From: Helicoverpa zea
Lineage: Eukaryota; Arthropoda; Insecta; Lepidoptera; Noctuidae
Length of the DNA stretch: 64,000 nt
Direction of reading: 5' to 3'
Assembly: GCF_022581195.2 (NCBI RefSeq)
Contig: NC_061475.1
Location: forward strand, 1,612,001 to 1,676,000
Below are positions 1 to 12,069 of the stretch, one piece after another (the first letter of the stretch is position 1; every line of letters starts with the position of its first letter). A program made the position numbers and the translations under genes. Under the pieces are notes generated by a model that was not told the origin of the DNA, searched no databases, and was given only the letters and a program-made list of their open reading frames with translations.

Positions 1-2736
1 AACCCCGCTAAGTCCAAGGACAAAAAACCTTTTTTCCTCTTAATTATATAACGTTGTAAACCTTGGGAAGGGAAGCCACAAAATTTTGTGATGTTTCCGC
101 AACGTACCAACTTTGAGGGACTGAAACGTAAAATAATAGGTTTTTGCTTGAAGATAGAGAGAGGTAGTTTTAGGAAATTAAGTAGGTAGGAATAGTGGAA
201 AATTACTAGGGTAGAAAAGTCTATGTCTTTATTAAGTATATAGTGTTTAAAATTATGAAAGGTTTTTGTAATTTTATTTTCATGTAAATTCTTTTTACGG
301 AACAGAAATTGTATTTTAAATTATCAAGTATAGTTCAATTTTTATGTATCTTCTAAATCTTTCTTTAGAATGTGGATTATTAAGAACACAAGCATAAGGC
401 TTTCTTTAATACTTAATTTGAAAGGTGATTTGAAAGAAAAAAATTGTACTTTTCTTTTAAATGTACCCTTAAAAACCTTTATAAATTTTATAATAGCCAT
501 CGAGCGTTTTAAATACTCGGTGAATTTGATATCTTTAACAAAAGAGACTTATGTAAAAACAAGTTATACAAAATTTGAACCCATTTTTATCAATACTGAC
601 CCAGAAATCCAAAGAAAAAAAAGACAAATTACACTACGCAAAACTTTTCCCAATTTTCTTCATTAAAATTCTATAGATACTTACTTGCAAAAACATAAGA
701 CCTTGGTCGGTAATCCTTATATTCGAAGTCCCAGGTGTTGGGTGAACACAGCTGTAGCCCGAAATAAATGGTAGCTGCCTTACAAGTTTGTGTTCACCAC
801 CGTCTAGCTCCCATGAAGTCTTTAAACGAAAATTGTTCTTGTTTTTTGAAAGTGTATCGGGGAAGATCTTGGGCGGTTCAATTACTTATGGTGAATTTTC
901 CACTGTTGAGATCTCTTGTTTTATTAAAATAAGTAGCTAATATCTACTTATTTACCAGTGAATTAAAAAGATAAATAAACCCTTTGTATTTTTTATATAT
1001 TTTTGTAAGTACAAAAGATGAATTGACCTTATGTCACAGTATGAGTTGGTCTGCAATGACAAACAGATATAAAAAGTCAATCTAGGATGGATAAAAAAGT
1101 GCTGTAATAATAATGTACCTGTAATTTATATTTTCAGCATTAACAAAAACAAAAAGCAATAATTTCCACGGCCACAATTAATTATATCGTCCATTAAACA
1201 AACCGTGATGCCATTGTGATCACTTTGACAATTCAAAATGGAGGTTTTATTGATTGAAATGGAAAATTCGTGTCACGCCCGTTTTGTTGAAGGTACTGTA
1301 ATTATTTCAGCGAAAATGCTTTCAGCCATATTTCTTACGAAGGTTGAGAATATATTTGTGTTATTTTGTATTTGGTTTGTTGGTTCGCAATTAAATTTAA
1401 TATTCATTGCTTGGTTTGTTTGCCATTGTTTTGAATTAGAGGTGAATGAACAGGACGTGAGAATTCTGTATGATTTAAGACATTGTTTTTATTTTACGGT
1501 TTAATTTTATCTTTGAAGAAAATTAGCGTATTAGATATTGTTTTAGATACCTATTTCTAAGACAGAGAAATAAAATCTTTAAGGTATAGTATCTCGGATG
1601 ATTCTCTGCGAACAAGCCTAGTATTAAATTATATATAATTAGCCTAGTAGGTATTACTGTTTTAGATCTTTCCATCACAGGGAGATAATATCATTTAAGC
1701 TCTTATGCTTGTATCCATGATTGGTTGTAATCTTGCAATTTTAACTGTCAATTCCTTTTCCAAAATTAAGAATGGTACAAACTAATACTAAAAATAATAT
1801 ACCTTAAACATAAAACTATATGCCTAGCTACACAAAACTTAATTGTGGACATTCCATCAAATTCCCATTTCAGTGCGCTAGACGTTTGAGAAATGGTCCC
1901 TGTCACAAAAACTGACCGCTTCGCTCAGGTGCTAGCGAACAGTTGATGGATTCACAGTCATTTGTCATTTTGTGTCCAAACACTTCTTGACGACATACTG
2001 ATAATATCTAGTTATATTCTTCTGGACTGCTCTTTTGTTTTGGAAGGAGATATTGGAGTGGTTAGGTAAAGTTCTCGTTAAATAATGTTACGAGTTCGAA
2101 TAAAGGGTTGCAAGCACAGAGCAGAAAATATTTTGGTTTCATAGTTACTTCAAGATAGTCAAAATATACGACAGGCTTTATTTGATTATTGCAGTTAAGA
2201 AATTAGGAAGGTTAAAGAAATTATGTAACTTCTTTAAACTAATGATTTCAAAAGAACTGTTTGATACGTTTAAATACATAGCTCTACATAGTTTTAGAAG
2301 CTGAAACTATGATGAAGCTTGTCATGAAGATGAAATAGATTTTTTAAACGATTTATTGGATATTTGTAATCCATTCAGATATCGTAGATAGCTAGTGATT
2401 GAACATTACAGGCCCTTAATCGTCAAGAATTCGCTAAATCAATACACAAGACATATCCAATAATATAAGGAAAACATAAACGTATGTAACAGGATCTAGC
2501 AATGTCGTAATAACATCCGAACTGTCTGTCCTGGCGAATTATTGGTATCGAGGGAATCGATTCCGAGTATTGAGTGGAAGTACCGAACAGTTGACGTAGG
2601 AATAGCGAAGGAATTAGTAAAAATATGCTTTCGCCCCGTATAGGCCTTGTTAGCCAACTTGACATGGATGCAGCTTAAATCATCTTTTATAGATGTTAAA
2701 AGGCTATTGATGATGCTGTTGGTAAAAAATGCCCTA
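1..2736. other. Non-coding stretch, no gene recognised
   Basis: AT-rich sequence with only short open frames (up to about 98 codons) that show low-complexity composition and no domain I recognise. There are no splice-flanked coding stretches, no tRNA and no clear terminal repeats. Around 745-805 a short inverted similarity (GGTGAACACA against TGTGTTCACC) is visible but has no further element structure. Confidence 0.5.
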
Positions 2737-2930
2737 CAGTGGCTTCACACTAGCCTAATTTTCGTCGCCCGTGGCGTAAAGTCGCGGCACAATACGAGCG
2801 GCAATAATTTGTCGCTCGATTTTAAGCTATAGTTGTCTTGCTTGCTGTCGCCCGAATACGCTTGACACCCGTACGAATCGCGCGTTGTTACTTGGAAAAA
2901 CGGAGCCCAACATCCACTAGTGTGAAACTG
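2737..2930. mobile_element. Possible small TIR element (MITE)
   Basis: About 194 bp bounded by CAGTGGCTTCACACTAG on the left and CCACTAGTGTGAAACTG on the right, which are imperfect inverted copies of each other. The inside is more GC-rich than its surroundings (CGCCCGTGGCG, GCGCGTTG). No target-site duplication is obvious, so the exact ends are uncertain. It could equally be a chance pair of inverted ends. Confidence 0.4.
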
Positions 2931-3082
2931 TTGTCAAAGCATGTATTCAACCAATTGTTCAGGTTCGGTAAAAGATGTCAGCTAGTATTACCTTAACTAC
3001 GTTATGTTTGGTCTGAATTTACTGAAGACCACTATTTGTTTATTTAGCCTACTTATAAAGAAAGCAGATGTATAAAAATATA

Positions 3083-3154
3083 TGCGTCGGCCGGGAATCG
3101 AACCCGGATCAACTGCTTGGAAGGCAACTATGCTGACCATTACACCACCGACGC
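3083..3154 (-). tRNA. tRNA-Gly: tRNA-Gly (anticodon UCC)
   Basis: The minus strand reads GCGTCGG at the 5' end and CCGACGC plus discriminator A at the 3' end, giving a perfect 7-bp acceptor stem. An intronless anticodon arm has the loop CTTCCAA (anticodon TCC), and the T arm carries the B-box core GGTTCGATTCC. The D arm (GGTGTAATGGTCAGC) fits the A box. The length of 72 nt and the whole pattern match insect tRNA-Gly(UCC). A run of five T on the minus strand (plus 3074-3078) lies a few bases downstream and would act as the Pol III terminator. Unlike the tRNA-like SINE heads elsewhere in the window, it has no SINE body attached, so I read it as a genuine gene. Confidence 0.93.
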
Positions 3155-4583
3155 ATGTATCTGTAAGTTCAAAAAGTTAGATCACATGGGATTAATCAGT
3201 ACCTATACATTTATTGAAGTCAGAAAACCATTCGCACAATAGCTGTTATTAGTGTTTTGTAATATTAAATTACCGCTGAATAAATATTGTCTTTAAACAC
3301 ATTGTTCTCCAAGAAATATTTTGGGTTCCAGTTCCGAGTAGATACAATTATGAAAACATAAAAAGGGATTTTTATAATATGTTTCAATAAAACAAATAAT
3401 GATATGATATGTTTACTAGCTGTTACGCTCAGTTTCTTCAGCGTCCCGAAGGAATTCGATTTTTTCAGATTTCCGCACCAGGATAAATCCTAATTCATAT
3501 GTTTAATTTTTACCTCAATGTATATGGTGTGCTGCGTTGAGCCATTACAGCGTTATTGGGAACGAACATACAAACACCCAATTCCATAAACACATGGTTA
3601 GATTACCCAGCATCTCCGTAAACCAAAAAACTTTTTCATTAACTAGTTACAGAATCTCTTAGTTCTAATAAAGCTTAGGTTTCTAATTTAAAAACCCATG
3701 GCAGATCCATTTTAAAAATGTAGATTTCGCTGAAAAATACGTCAATTAGGTCAGACCTCGGTTAGACGAAGGCGCATTCACATTGCACGGAGTTAGCAGG
3801 CGAGTACAGTTGCTACTGGAATGCAAGTGGAAGAAGTGTGTGTTTTAGTACATATTTTGTTTATGCGTTATGTCACGTATTGCTACGTACATTATCTATT
3901 GCAAATGAGTAGTATTTTTTTATAAAAGACCATGCATCGGTTTATGCCCATTTTTAAACAATGTTCAACAGTTATAAAACTTATGCCATATAATATTAAA
4001 GCTAAAGCAACTATACTATATTCTGTGACAGCCAAGTTGTATAAAAACGCATTCTCAGGGTATTTCATTACCTCCACGATAAAACAAACATGTTTCAAAT
4101 CACTTTATTTAGTTTTTCTGCATGATAATTTAGTCAGTAGGCATTAGTACAGTACTAGCCTATTCCCTACTCTTCAGCCTACTATCTCATCAACTCGACC
4201 AATCTAAATGCGCCTTCATGCTCAGTATTCGAGGAAATGCAACTTGCATGACTTTATTCAATAACGTGGCTTCGGACTGCATTAGGAAAATATATATCAG
4301 GGTTTCTTTGAAAAACTACATTTGCATCGAAAAGGGGAAACGTAGATTATCTTGCACATTTAATTAGATACCTTTTACTGGATCTGCGACTAATTAAAAT
4401 TATCTGAAGACAGATATTTTTTAGTTTTTAATGAAGGCTTAAGCTAATGAGTGATTTTATTTCAGATGTAGGAAAAGTACATTAATTAGGATAGAAATCT
4501 TTTGCGGTACCTAATGTTTTTTTAGTATAAATATATTAGTATTAGTACGTTTTATATTTTTTATTTGTGTGAGTTTTGGCTTC

Positions 4584-4633
4584 TTATTATTATTTTCTTT
4601 ACCTAAACGATTAGGTAAAGAAAATAATAATAA
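4584..4633. repeat. Perfect 23-bp inverted repeat with 4-nt loop
   Basis: Left arm 4584-4606 and right arm 4611-4633 are exact reverse complements, separated by the loop ACGA. The arms are AT-rich (the arm ends in TTTACCTAA). RNA from either strand would fold into a tight hairpin. No promoter or precursor structure is seen around it, so a small-RNA role is only a possibility. Confidence 0.8.
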
Positions 4634-4964
4634 CACATTGTGTTCATTTTAATTATTAAGTATCCATATTGATAGCTTTTCCTATTGAAAATGAAACAAA
4701 GACATTTTAAACAATAACCTATGCCAATAGTATCCTTGCAATATCCATTCACAGTTATCAATATGTAAAATTGAAGCCATTGTCTGTCCGGATAATTGAA
4801 ACGCATAATCCGGATATGCCGGATAAAATCCGATAGATTGACAGATTGAAATGTCGAGCGTTAATACCAATCATAGATACGGTACAGAATGTACATTGAT
4901 TCAGAAGTAGAAGTGCAGTTCAATAAAAGTTTTCTGTAGTTGGATCTGTCTTCGTCATTATCAG

Positions 4965-5060
4965 CCTTTTTATCGTCCCACTGCTGGATTGCGGCCTCCT
5001 CTGACACGGAGAAGGATTGAGCGTTAATCACCATGCTTGCTCAATGCTGGTTGTATCTTC
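4965..5060 (-). mobile_element. SINE tail fragment (tail type B)
   Basis: Similar to the tail of the complete SINE at 62256-62547: it carries TCCCACTGCTGG, GGCCTCCTCT and ACACGGAGAAGGATTGAG followed by AATCACCATGCTTGCTCAAT in the same order and orientation. The tRNA-related head is missing, so this is a truncated or decayed copy. Confidence 0.7.
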
Positions 5061-6529
5061 CTTATCCTACTAATGAATGTGAAAGTTAGTGGGTTTGATG
5101 CTGGTAACAATTAGGTAGCAACTCTCTGTATGTATTTCGAGGGGTTATATTGGAGAGTGACAGCCATACCGATTCACACAATTTTTTGTTGTCCATTTCC
5201 TTTGTCACATATTTTACCCTACTAGGTTGGTAGTGCATTTAATGCACAAAGTTCATTCACATGTCGACTCTCGTAATTAAACAAAGTGCACCATCGGAAT
5301 CTAGTTTATCAATCGGAATCAAGTTTTCAAAGCGAATTCAGCTCAACAGAGGTATTAAAACCAACTGTCAATGTCCATTTTGAATTTAATCTAGTCCTGC
5401 ACACAATGGTCCTTCTACCCTCCCATACGTGGTAATACCCGGCCGGTCATTTTATTATCCGGACAGGCGGACTTAACTGGATCAAACCGGATTCTACCGG
5501 ATTTCACTCGATTAATCCAGTACGTGTTAATGTTGATCCGTTTCGGCTTTTAGTTTCTCGTGCTGTTTTCCACTGAATACTGAAAACAAAGGTATTCTCT
5601 ATAATAAGTTGTGAAATGCTGGATTTTAAGGTATTAAGGGCGGGTTTCATTGTTTACGTTGCAATGCGAGGAAATGTACTCATTTGTAAGTACCTACTAT
5701 TTATTATCTTTGTAGTTATCTATGTGAGAATATTATCCCCTTACGTTTTGAACAAATGCATACCAAAGAAGATGGATACCTAAGGGCACGACCAAAGAAA
5801 ATATGTATAACATGAGTGAATGCTGGAAAGAATGCCACTATGAGATCATGTCAGACTGAGAACTACTGAGAAGTATAGAAGAAGAAGGAAAATTTTATTT
5901 TATATGGATTTAGGATAATGGGATGATAATGATTTTTGAACTACTTTAATGTTAGATCCTCTTTGTAAATATAATAGAATGTACAGTTTATATTTGATCC
6001 TGAACATCATAGCCTAGTCTGAGCCAGTAGTGTTTAGAAATATTCTTGAAGATTTTTTTTTTGATTCTGATAGCTCAAATTATATGATAAGGAAACCAAA
6101 ACCATACTTTAAAAGGACAGCAAAAAGATTCACTCCCAATTAAAACCAGCTACAAAACTTGATAGGTATGTCAGATTGGTCCCTTACGCAAAAGTATAGA
6201 ATTTTATTTTTGGACGTTTCCTAAAGGGTCCTAAACTAACAAAGGGATGCTTGGGTCCTCTCTTGAGGTCAGTGGTACCCCCATGACTGCACGTTTAGCA
6301 AATACCGTCAAATTTTGATGTCAAAATGTTTTTTGATGTTCATTTTTTTGTGTGTAAAATTGTTTGGAACGTCTGTTTCGCTTTGTCGCTTTTCAAGTGT
6401 TTAAAAAACCTGTGGTTTGTGTTGTGTAGAAATAATATTTGTTTTGCTCTTTAATTTTTTATCGGTTTGTGTGTGTGAATAAATTGTTTGTAGATTTGTC
6501 ACGTATGTGCTGAATGTAATTTATATATA

Positions 6530-7205
6530 TCGGGTGTGTCGTTCATAATCACATTAAATTCTATCACATGTACTTCATGATATTCTATAGCGAATTGTAA
6601 AAAAAATAACATAATCCATTCAGTGGTTTAGTCACAGGACTCATTTTTCGTTTTCATAATTTACAACATCGTGTGTAAAGCAGAGATAATGTCTAGACAC
6701 ATGTCTAGACACATTTTCACACACGGTCGGTTAGCCCCATGGTAAGTTATTAATTAACTTGTGTTATGGGTGCTAACACATCTGATAAACTACATATAGC
6801 TACATATATACATACTGATAAATACATATTGTAACACCCAGACCACGGCCAACAAACATGCTCATCACACGCATGTCGACCGAACCGGGAATCGAACCCG
6901 GGACCTCAGGTTCGGCAGTCCGGCATGGTGACCATTGCGCCATCGAGGCCGTCAATAAAGTTAGGAGTATCGAATGATTTGATCAATTGACAGCTGTCAG
7001 TTTTCAAGGGAGAATTTCAGCTGTTTGTAATGACTGACTTCTAAATGGTGTTCTAATTTTCGCACATTTTTATTCTATTTACTTTGTTTGAAAAATGCAT
7101 TTTTTTTATTTTCACGTATTTTTCTTTTTTCTTGGTGTTAATCGACATATATTAACCAGTATATTAACGCATTTCATTTAATGTGATTATGAACGACACA
7201 CCCGA
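6530..7205. mobile_element. Non-autonomous TIR DNA transposon, TA-flanked, holding a SINE
   Basis: Inverted ends of about 30 bp (TCGGGTGTGTCGTTCATAAT at the left, its reverse complement at the right end) are exact over the part compared, and each outer end is next to a TA dinucleotide (6528-6529 and 7206-7207). TA duplication suggests a Tc1/mariner-type element. There is no transposase; the interior carries a tRNA-headed SINE in reverse orientation. The element is therefore a MITE-like derivative that was itself hit by a SINE. Confidence 0.8.
6690..6957 (-). mobile_element. tRNA-derived SINE
   Basis: Read on the minus strand it starts with a tRNA-like head (GGCCTCGATGGCGCAATGGT, then GGTTCGATTCCCGG as B box near 6889-6903) followed by a body with TGTTGGCCGTGGTCTGGGTG and a tail near CCCATAACACAAG. 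This head-plus-body order is that of a widespread lepidopteran SINE family. The head does not make a clean tRNA cloverleaf, so it is not annotated as a tRNA. The 3' boundary is approximate. Confidence 0.8.
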
Positions 7206-8616
7206 TATAAAAAGGAAACTATGATTAAATTCACATTACAAAACGAAAATTTTGTGAAAATGTGAATAACATCGACGCTTATGTGCAACTTAAACACAAC
7301 AAACAATAATTAATTTAATTTCACTTATGAATTATTTATGTAAACTACATATTTTTTGACACATTTTAAAAACACAGTCAACTAAAAATTTACTTAATTT
7401 CATTACTTCATACTGTAAACAATCTGCAAATTAATTTTCGGAACTGAACCGAACAGCGTATGAGATTGTATTATAATACAGGGTGCTGGCAAGCCGCGAC
7501 CATTATAACATACTTGACCTAGAGGGTGTTGCCAAAACTGTCCGTTTATACAGCCAGCTTAGCTCTACTTGTGGTTGCGATACATAGGTTTTGCTGGACG
7601 TGGGGAAATTTAATGCTGGTCTGTATGTTCCCAGCTTTGCTTGGGTAGCAGTGCCCAGCCAATAATATTGTATGTAGATTTTCTTGTAAAATAATTTTGA
7701 CTGGAGATTCACGTAGACTGAATAATGTTTAAGCAATATAAATATAATATACAAGGTGTTGATTTGCATTTGTGCCATAGTTCAGGAGGAGGACATACAA
7801 TACGTAAATAATCGATTGGAATTACAGTAGATGGGAAATAACTAATATGCACTGCTTTTTTTGTCATTGTAATGTCGTGGTATTTCCGAAGTAATCCAAT
7901 TTTATGAATGAAATTTATGAGTGATCGTTGCGTATGCTTTGTGTTTGCGTTTGTGTGAGGGTGCAGCACGGTTTTAACGCCAGTAACATACGCGCCAAGT
8001 TTAAATAAGGCTAGATGACATTTACGGAATTCCGAAAAAAAATTAAAGAAAAAAAATTACGTACCAATTTTTTTATTGATTTGGGTCGAGAATCATTAGC
8101 ATAATTACCTCCTTGAATAAGGCACGGATGCAAATCAACAGCTTGTATAAATATATAAACCTTACAAACAGGCTTGTGTTGCTGGGTAGTTTCTTGGGCA
8201 TCATATTTTTCCCTGCAAAAAGGTAGAAATTAGGGAAGGCGAAGGGAGGGCGTTTTGGGGGATGTCTTAAATATTTATTAACGTTAATGCTCATTTTCAG
8301 AATTGGTGTATTAGGTACATGACACCTCTCGTAAGAAATAACTAAATCTAAAAATACCAAGATAAGCTAGATAATTTTCTTAGCAAAATAGGTAACAACA
8401 AGAAATATTGCTAATAGATTTCTATGGCTATCTATCTCTATCTCTCTATATGCTGAATGACACTGACTATATCATAAAATTAATGAGGATAACTGAGATT
8501 CTAGATTCTTCCTGAAAATTGAAATAGGTATTGATTTAAAACAAAATAAGATTCTAACCTGCCCGTCTTTCAAACAAAGGCGTGTTGTCGTCTAATGTTA
8601 ATTCATGAAAAAAATA
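7206..8616. other. Non-coding stretch, no gene recognised
   Basis: AT-rich sequence with short open frames on the minus strand (up to 95 codons) that I cannot relate to any protein. A motif ACAGGGTGCTGGCAAG near 7479 resembles a transposon end, but I found no partner. A short pyrimidine/TATC microsatellite lies near 8420-8452. Confidence 0.45.
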
Positions 8617-8905
8617 AATAATAGTTTAAAAAAAAACTAAAAAACACGCTTTTTATAGAAAAACGAACTAAAAATTAGAAAATAAATTTTAATGGATTTA
8701 AATTAAGAAAACAGTGTTAAAAATTTCAATGAATATAAATTAATAATAGTGTGAATACAAAAAAAAATATTTAAAAAAGCGTGGGGTGCATGGTGTCAAT
8801 AGTTCTAAATATTTTATTGACAGATATGAGTACAGTGATTTTCATTTCGATAATATCTTAAAAGCACCCCACGCTTTTTTAAAATATTTTTTTTGTATTC
8901 ATACT
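8617..8905. repeat. Repeat unit 1, left part: palindrome arm and loop
   Basis: The left arm (about 8617-8789) and the start of the right arm (from 8864) form the same long palindrome that is intact at 16201-16621. Between the arms is the loop with ATTTTATTGACAGATATGAG. The right arm is cut at 8905 by the LTR element and resumes at 14859. Its sequence closely matches repeat unit 2, including the GCGTGGGGTGC/GCACCCCACGC base of the inner stem. Confidence 0.85.
8901..8905. repeat. Target-site duplication ATACT (left copy)
   Basis: ATACT directly precedes the left LTR, and the same five bases directly follow the right LTR (14854-14858). The uninterrupted sister copy at 16488-16493 reads CACACTATT at this place, which shows that a single copy was present before insertion. 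Confidence 0.9.
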
Positions 8906-9092
8906 TGTATTGTACGCTCATTTTATTATGTTAATCGACTCGCCAACGCACCACCACACAGGTCGACAGTCTGACAACGACTGACTCCCCACCGCTCGAT
9001 CCGGTATTTATAACCGAGTGACGTATGCGCACGAGGCGTCATAATAATGACATAACCTATACAATGATGCACATGTACCTGCATACACTACA
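8906..9092 (-). repeat. 3' LTR of the non-coding LTR element
   Basis: 187 bp, with the same sequence as 14667-14853 at every position I compared. On the minus strand it begins TGTAGTGTATGCAGG and ends GTACAATACA. It holds the poly(A) signal AATAAA close to its end (plus TTTATT in ATTTTATTATG) that would end the transcript. Confidence 0.92.
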
Positions 9093-9103
9093 TCTCTCCC
9101 TTG
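9093..9103 (-). promoter_or_regulatory. Polypurine tract
   Basis: The minus strand reads AAGGGAGAGA immediately before the TG of the 3' LTR. This is the position and composition expected of the plus-strand DNA primer in reverse transcription of an LTR element. Confidence 0.8.
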
Positions 9104-9747
9104 TTGTTTTGATTTTAACCTTGTTTCAAAAAGTCCAACAATCAAACTCATAAATATTTTGGTAATTTCTTAAAGATCTATCAAACACCTGCAGCACAAC
9201 AAAACCACGCTATCAGATCAGTCCACCGATCACACTGCCATCAAACTGATTTACTTTGTTCCGTTTCCATTTCATTTCCCTTTCCATTTAAGGAGACGAC
9301 AGATATCGGTGATACTGCAGGACACTACATCCCTTCCCTTGTGAAATAAACATAAATAAAAATCCGTCCCTTTGCAGACGGTAACATACCAGCATCTGCT
9401 TCAGGCTCAACAAGACAAATTCGTAGCAGTGATATCAGGCCGGCAAGTTTAACTTCAGGTTTTGTAGCCGCTGTTCCGGCCCTGTATTATATCTACACTA
9501 GAGATGATCCGTCCATTTGGCAGACATCCCGCCAATCAGTCCATGTGAAATCAAGCAAGTCTGAAATATTGCTGTGCCTTCAGATAATGAGCACTCATCT
9601 TGCTTGGTTCGACTTCACTTAAAACTGATACAGAATGCATTGTTCCAAGGTAAAAGATCGGCATTAGGGTACCTCATCAATGCTTTTCACTCATTCAAAA
9701 CCGTACGAGCCGTACGAGGAAAGTAATCACATAAGATCGTCCCAATT

Positions 9748-9993
9748 GAATGGTGACCTAGATGGACTGTTTCCAATTTGATGATGACCATATACTTTGT
9801 CACCCATTTAATGGCGACCACATACTTTGTCTCCAATTTAATGGTGACTCTATACTTTGTCACCCATTTAATGGTGACCACATACTTTGTCTCCAATTTA
9901 ATGGTGACTCCATACTTTGTCACCCATTTAATGGTGACCACATACTTTGTCTCCAATTTAATGGCGACCACATATTTTGTCACCAATTTAATG
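9748..9993. repeat. Tandem array, 30-bp unit in 60-bp dimers
   Basis: The unit is like TTTAATGGTGACCACATACT followed by TTGTCTCCAA; alternate units differ (ACTC for ACCAC, CACCCA for CTCCAA), so the true period is 60 bp, with about four dimers plus flanking half-units. Because 30 and 60 are multiples of three, open frames of 73-99 codons arise on both strands. They are repetitive artefacts and not treated as genes. Confidence 0.9.
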
Positions 9994-10324
9994 GTTTAAA
10001 TTGTAGTTCTATGTACGAGTTAAGTACTTTGTGTGCCTTGTAAGCAAGAGAATGCTAACTCAACTAATTTTGGTAATATGTAGTTTTTAATTTGAGAGTG
10101 GAATATCAAAGCCTATCATTATCTCAGCAATGTAACAAACAATCTGGTCTTCAACCCTATTGATCAGCGCTAGTACTTTGCACGTTTCTGCTAGTACACT
10201 CGCTGAAATTCTGATATAGGCTTTAAATACCCTACATCAATGTATGTCCAATATCTAGTCAAGAAACTGTAAGCTTCTTAGCATTCAACACCCAACATAT
10301 GAATACCTTACTGCATATAATAGT

Positions 10325-10463
10325 TGGAAGCGACCTGCATCCAGCGTCTTCCGGTGACCTTTATAAGGTCGTCTTTATAAGGTATCTGTGGAGATCAAAG
10401 GGGGAGGCCTATGTTCAGCAGTGGACGTCCTATGGCTGAGATGATGATGATGATGATGATGAT
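10325..10463 (+). mobile_element. LINE/SINE 3' tail ending in (TGA)n
   Basis: Contains TATCTGTGGAGATCAAAGGG, then GGAGGCCTATGTTCAGCAGT, GGACGTCCTATGGCTGAG and a run of seven or so GAT triplets. The same segment occurs on the minus strand at 30166-30272. The (TGA)n end marks the 3' end of a non-LTR-type repeat. The upstream part (GCGACCTGCATCCAGCG) is present in inverted orientation relative to the other copy. Confidence 0.75.
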
Positions 10464-11944
10464 ATAATAGTGCGATAGGAATACTTATATTTCGGTTAGG
10501 CATCCAAGAACACTATTATCACCGGACATTGCGTTCTGTAATGTTTGTTTGCTTTTATTAATGTGGTTTTCAAAAATTAAAGTAGTCAAAGAATTATTAT
10601 GCTTTGATGGTAAGCTTTTTAGTGTCATGGTTACATATTGATTATAACGAAGGTGTAAAGTAACAGTACGAATCAGATTTTAACTAATTAGAACCATATT
10701 ATGTAACGAACGCACTTTAACAGGTGTCACTAACTTTGCACTATATATTTTGAAGCTGTGACATTCTGCATCACCATAAAATAGAAGAGTCCCTGACCCT
10801 CAACTCATGCTCTTCTTCCTTTCAACAAGGTGACAGCAGCTCACAAACAGTTTTCTAGTCGATGCAATTTTCCTTTTGCAAAACAACCGCTAAACTTTCT
10901 AAAACATTTGTCTACACATAGATAAATGTGGGATTCTAATTCTATATCTCAATTTCATGAGCAGCTATGCTGCTCTCATGTCATACTTGATCTCATCAAT
11001 TTGATGATCAGCTTTGTGCTGCTTCCATTTTTAATATTTTACGCTTTTCCAATTTCATGACCGCGTATAGGTAACGTAATATATATTTTTTTTTTATGTA
11101 AGTATAGTTGGCTGCATAAGTATGTTTATAGTTTCGTTCAAAAGCGCTTACCCTTTATTGCAGCTGACTTTATCTACGTTGTTTTAGTTAGACAACCAGA
11201 ATATAAAAATATTATTATCTTTTATAGGGACAGCACCCCAGTAAATTTTTAAACGATTTGGTGACTAAGGGCAATTTTACTTCCTATACTTTAAGGAACA
11301 CTTACTCAGATTATATTTTGCAGTAGGACTTAGGAACTTAATAATATTTTAGTTATTATTAACCAAATGTCGACGCAACTGTGTAGTTTAATTAGCACAA
11401 AAGAGTAATAAATGTCGATAAATGTAAATAGTGATAAAGTTCTTTACCTCTCATGCGAGTCCAATTGTCTTACGGTAACCTAAGATTGGTGTTCTAAGAT
11501 CAATTATTATTAACCCTAACGCTATGGACACAAGACATTATTTTGTTAATAGATATCCATCCCATCACCCATATGGATCTTATCTTATGGGATGGGTTGA
11601 GGAAATTACACAACTTTATATTACAAGTAGGTGTGCACTTCAAGAATATATTAATGTGATGATTTATTAACTTGAGATCAATAAATGGATTCTATTTCAT
11701 ATATGTTCATATATGGTTACGTTATTCGCTCCTATGGAAGCATATTCTTCCACAACTCTCAATGTACTTATACTGCTTATTGGTACTGCAATACTGTAAA
11801 ACATAATTTGCAAATAACAATATTATAATGAGGGCCACTTTGTTAAACTATTTGTAAACACCAATGTAAATCAATAAAAAAGAGGCTAAGATACCAATTA
11901 AAATTCATTCAAGCCTGAGTCTTGAAGGTTTTAAAAGCACACGC

Positions 11945-12069
11945 AATCATCAACTTTTGAGAACTTGATTGCAACAATCATCCATGAGCTAATCATCATT
12001 AGACAGTTCCCAGAGTAAGTATCTACATTGGAACTCCTTCCAGGTATCATCCTTAAAAGATTTTTTGTC
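11945..12069. other. Unassigned interior of the LTR element
   Basis: Together with 9103-9747, 10464-11944 and 12413-13140 this is unique-looking AT-rich sequence inside the LTR element. I see no coding potential or protein motif and no introns. It may be captured genomic sequence. Confidence 0.4.

Larger units (their letters stand above)
3155..6529. other. Non-coding stretch with scattered repeat pieces
   Basis: No gene is recognised. It holds a perfect 23-bp hairpin (4584-4633), a SINE tail fragment (4965-5060), and two CCGGAT-rich patches near 4788-4845 and 5440-5515 that share TGTCCGGATAAT in opposite orientation. Otherwise it is AT-rich sequence with short meaningless open frames. Confidence 0.5.

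Noticed and set aside
4788..5515. CCGGAT-rich patches sharing TGTCCGGATAAT in opposite orientation
   Set aside because: Could be ends of a TIR element, but similarity does not extend clearly and no target duplication was found.
6889..6957. tRNA-like sequence with B box
   Set aside because: The head does not form a full cloverleaf and continues into a SINE body, so it is not a tRNA gene. The same holds for 12340-12412, 38457-38530 and 62475-62547.
9687..10043. Open frames of 73-99 codons on both strands
   Set aside because: They follow the 30/60-bp tandem array exactly; open frames are a by-product of a period divisible by three.
10440..10463. Possible CRISPR-like short direct repeats
   Set aside because: Simple GAT triplet run at a LINE tail; no spacers. 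No CRISPR array is present in the window.
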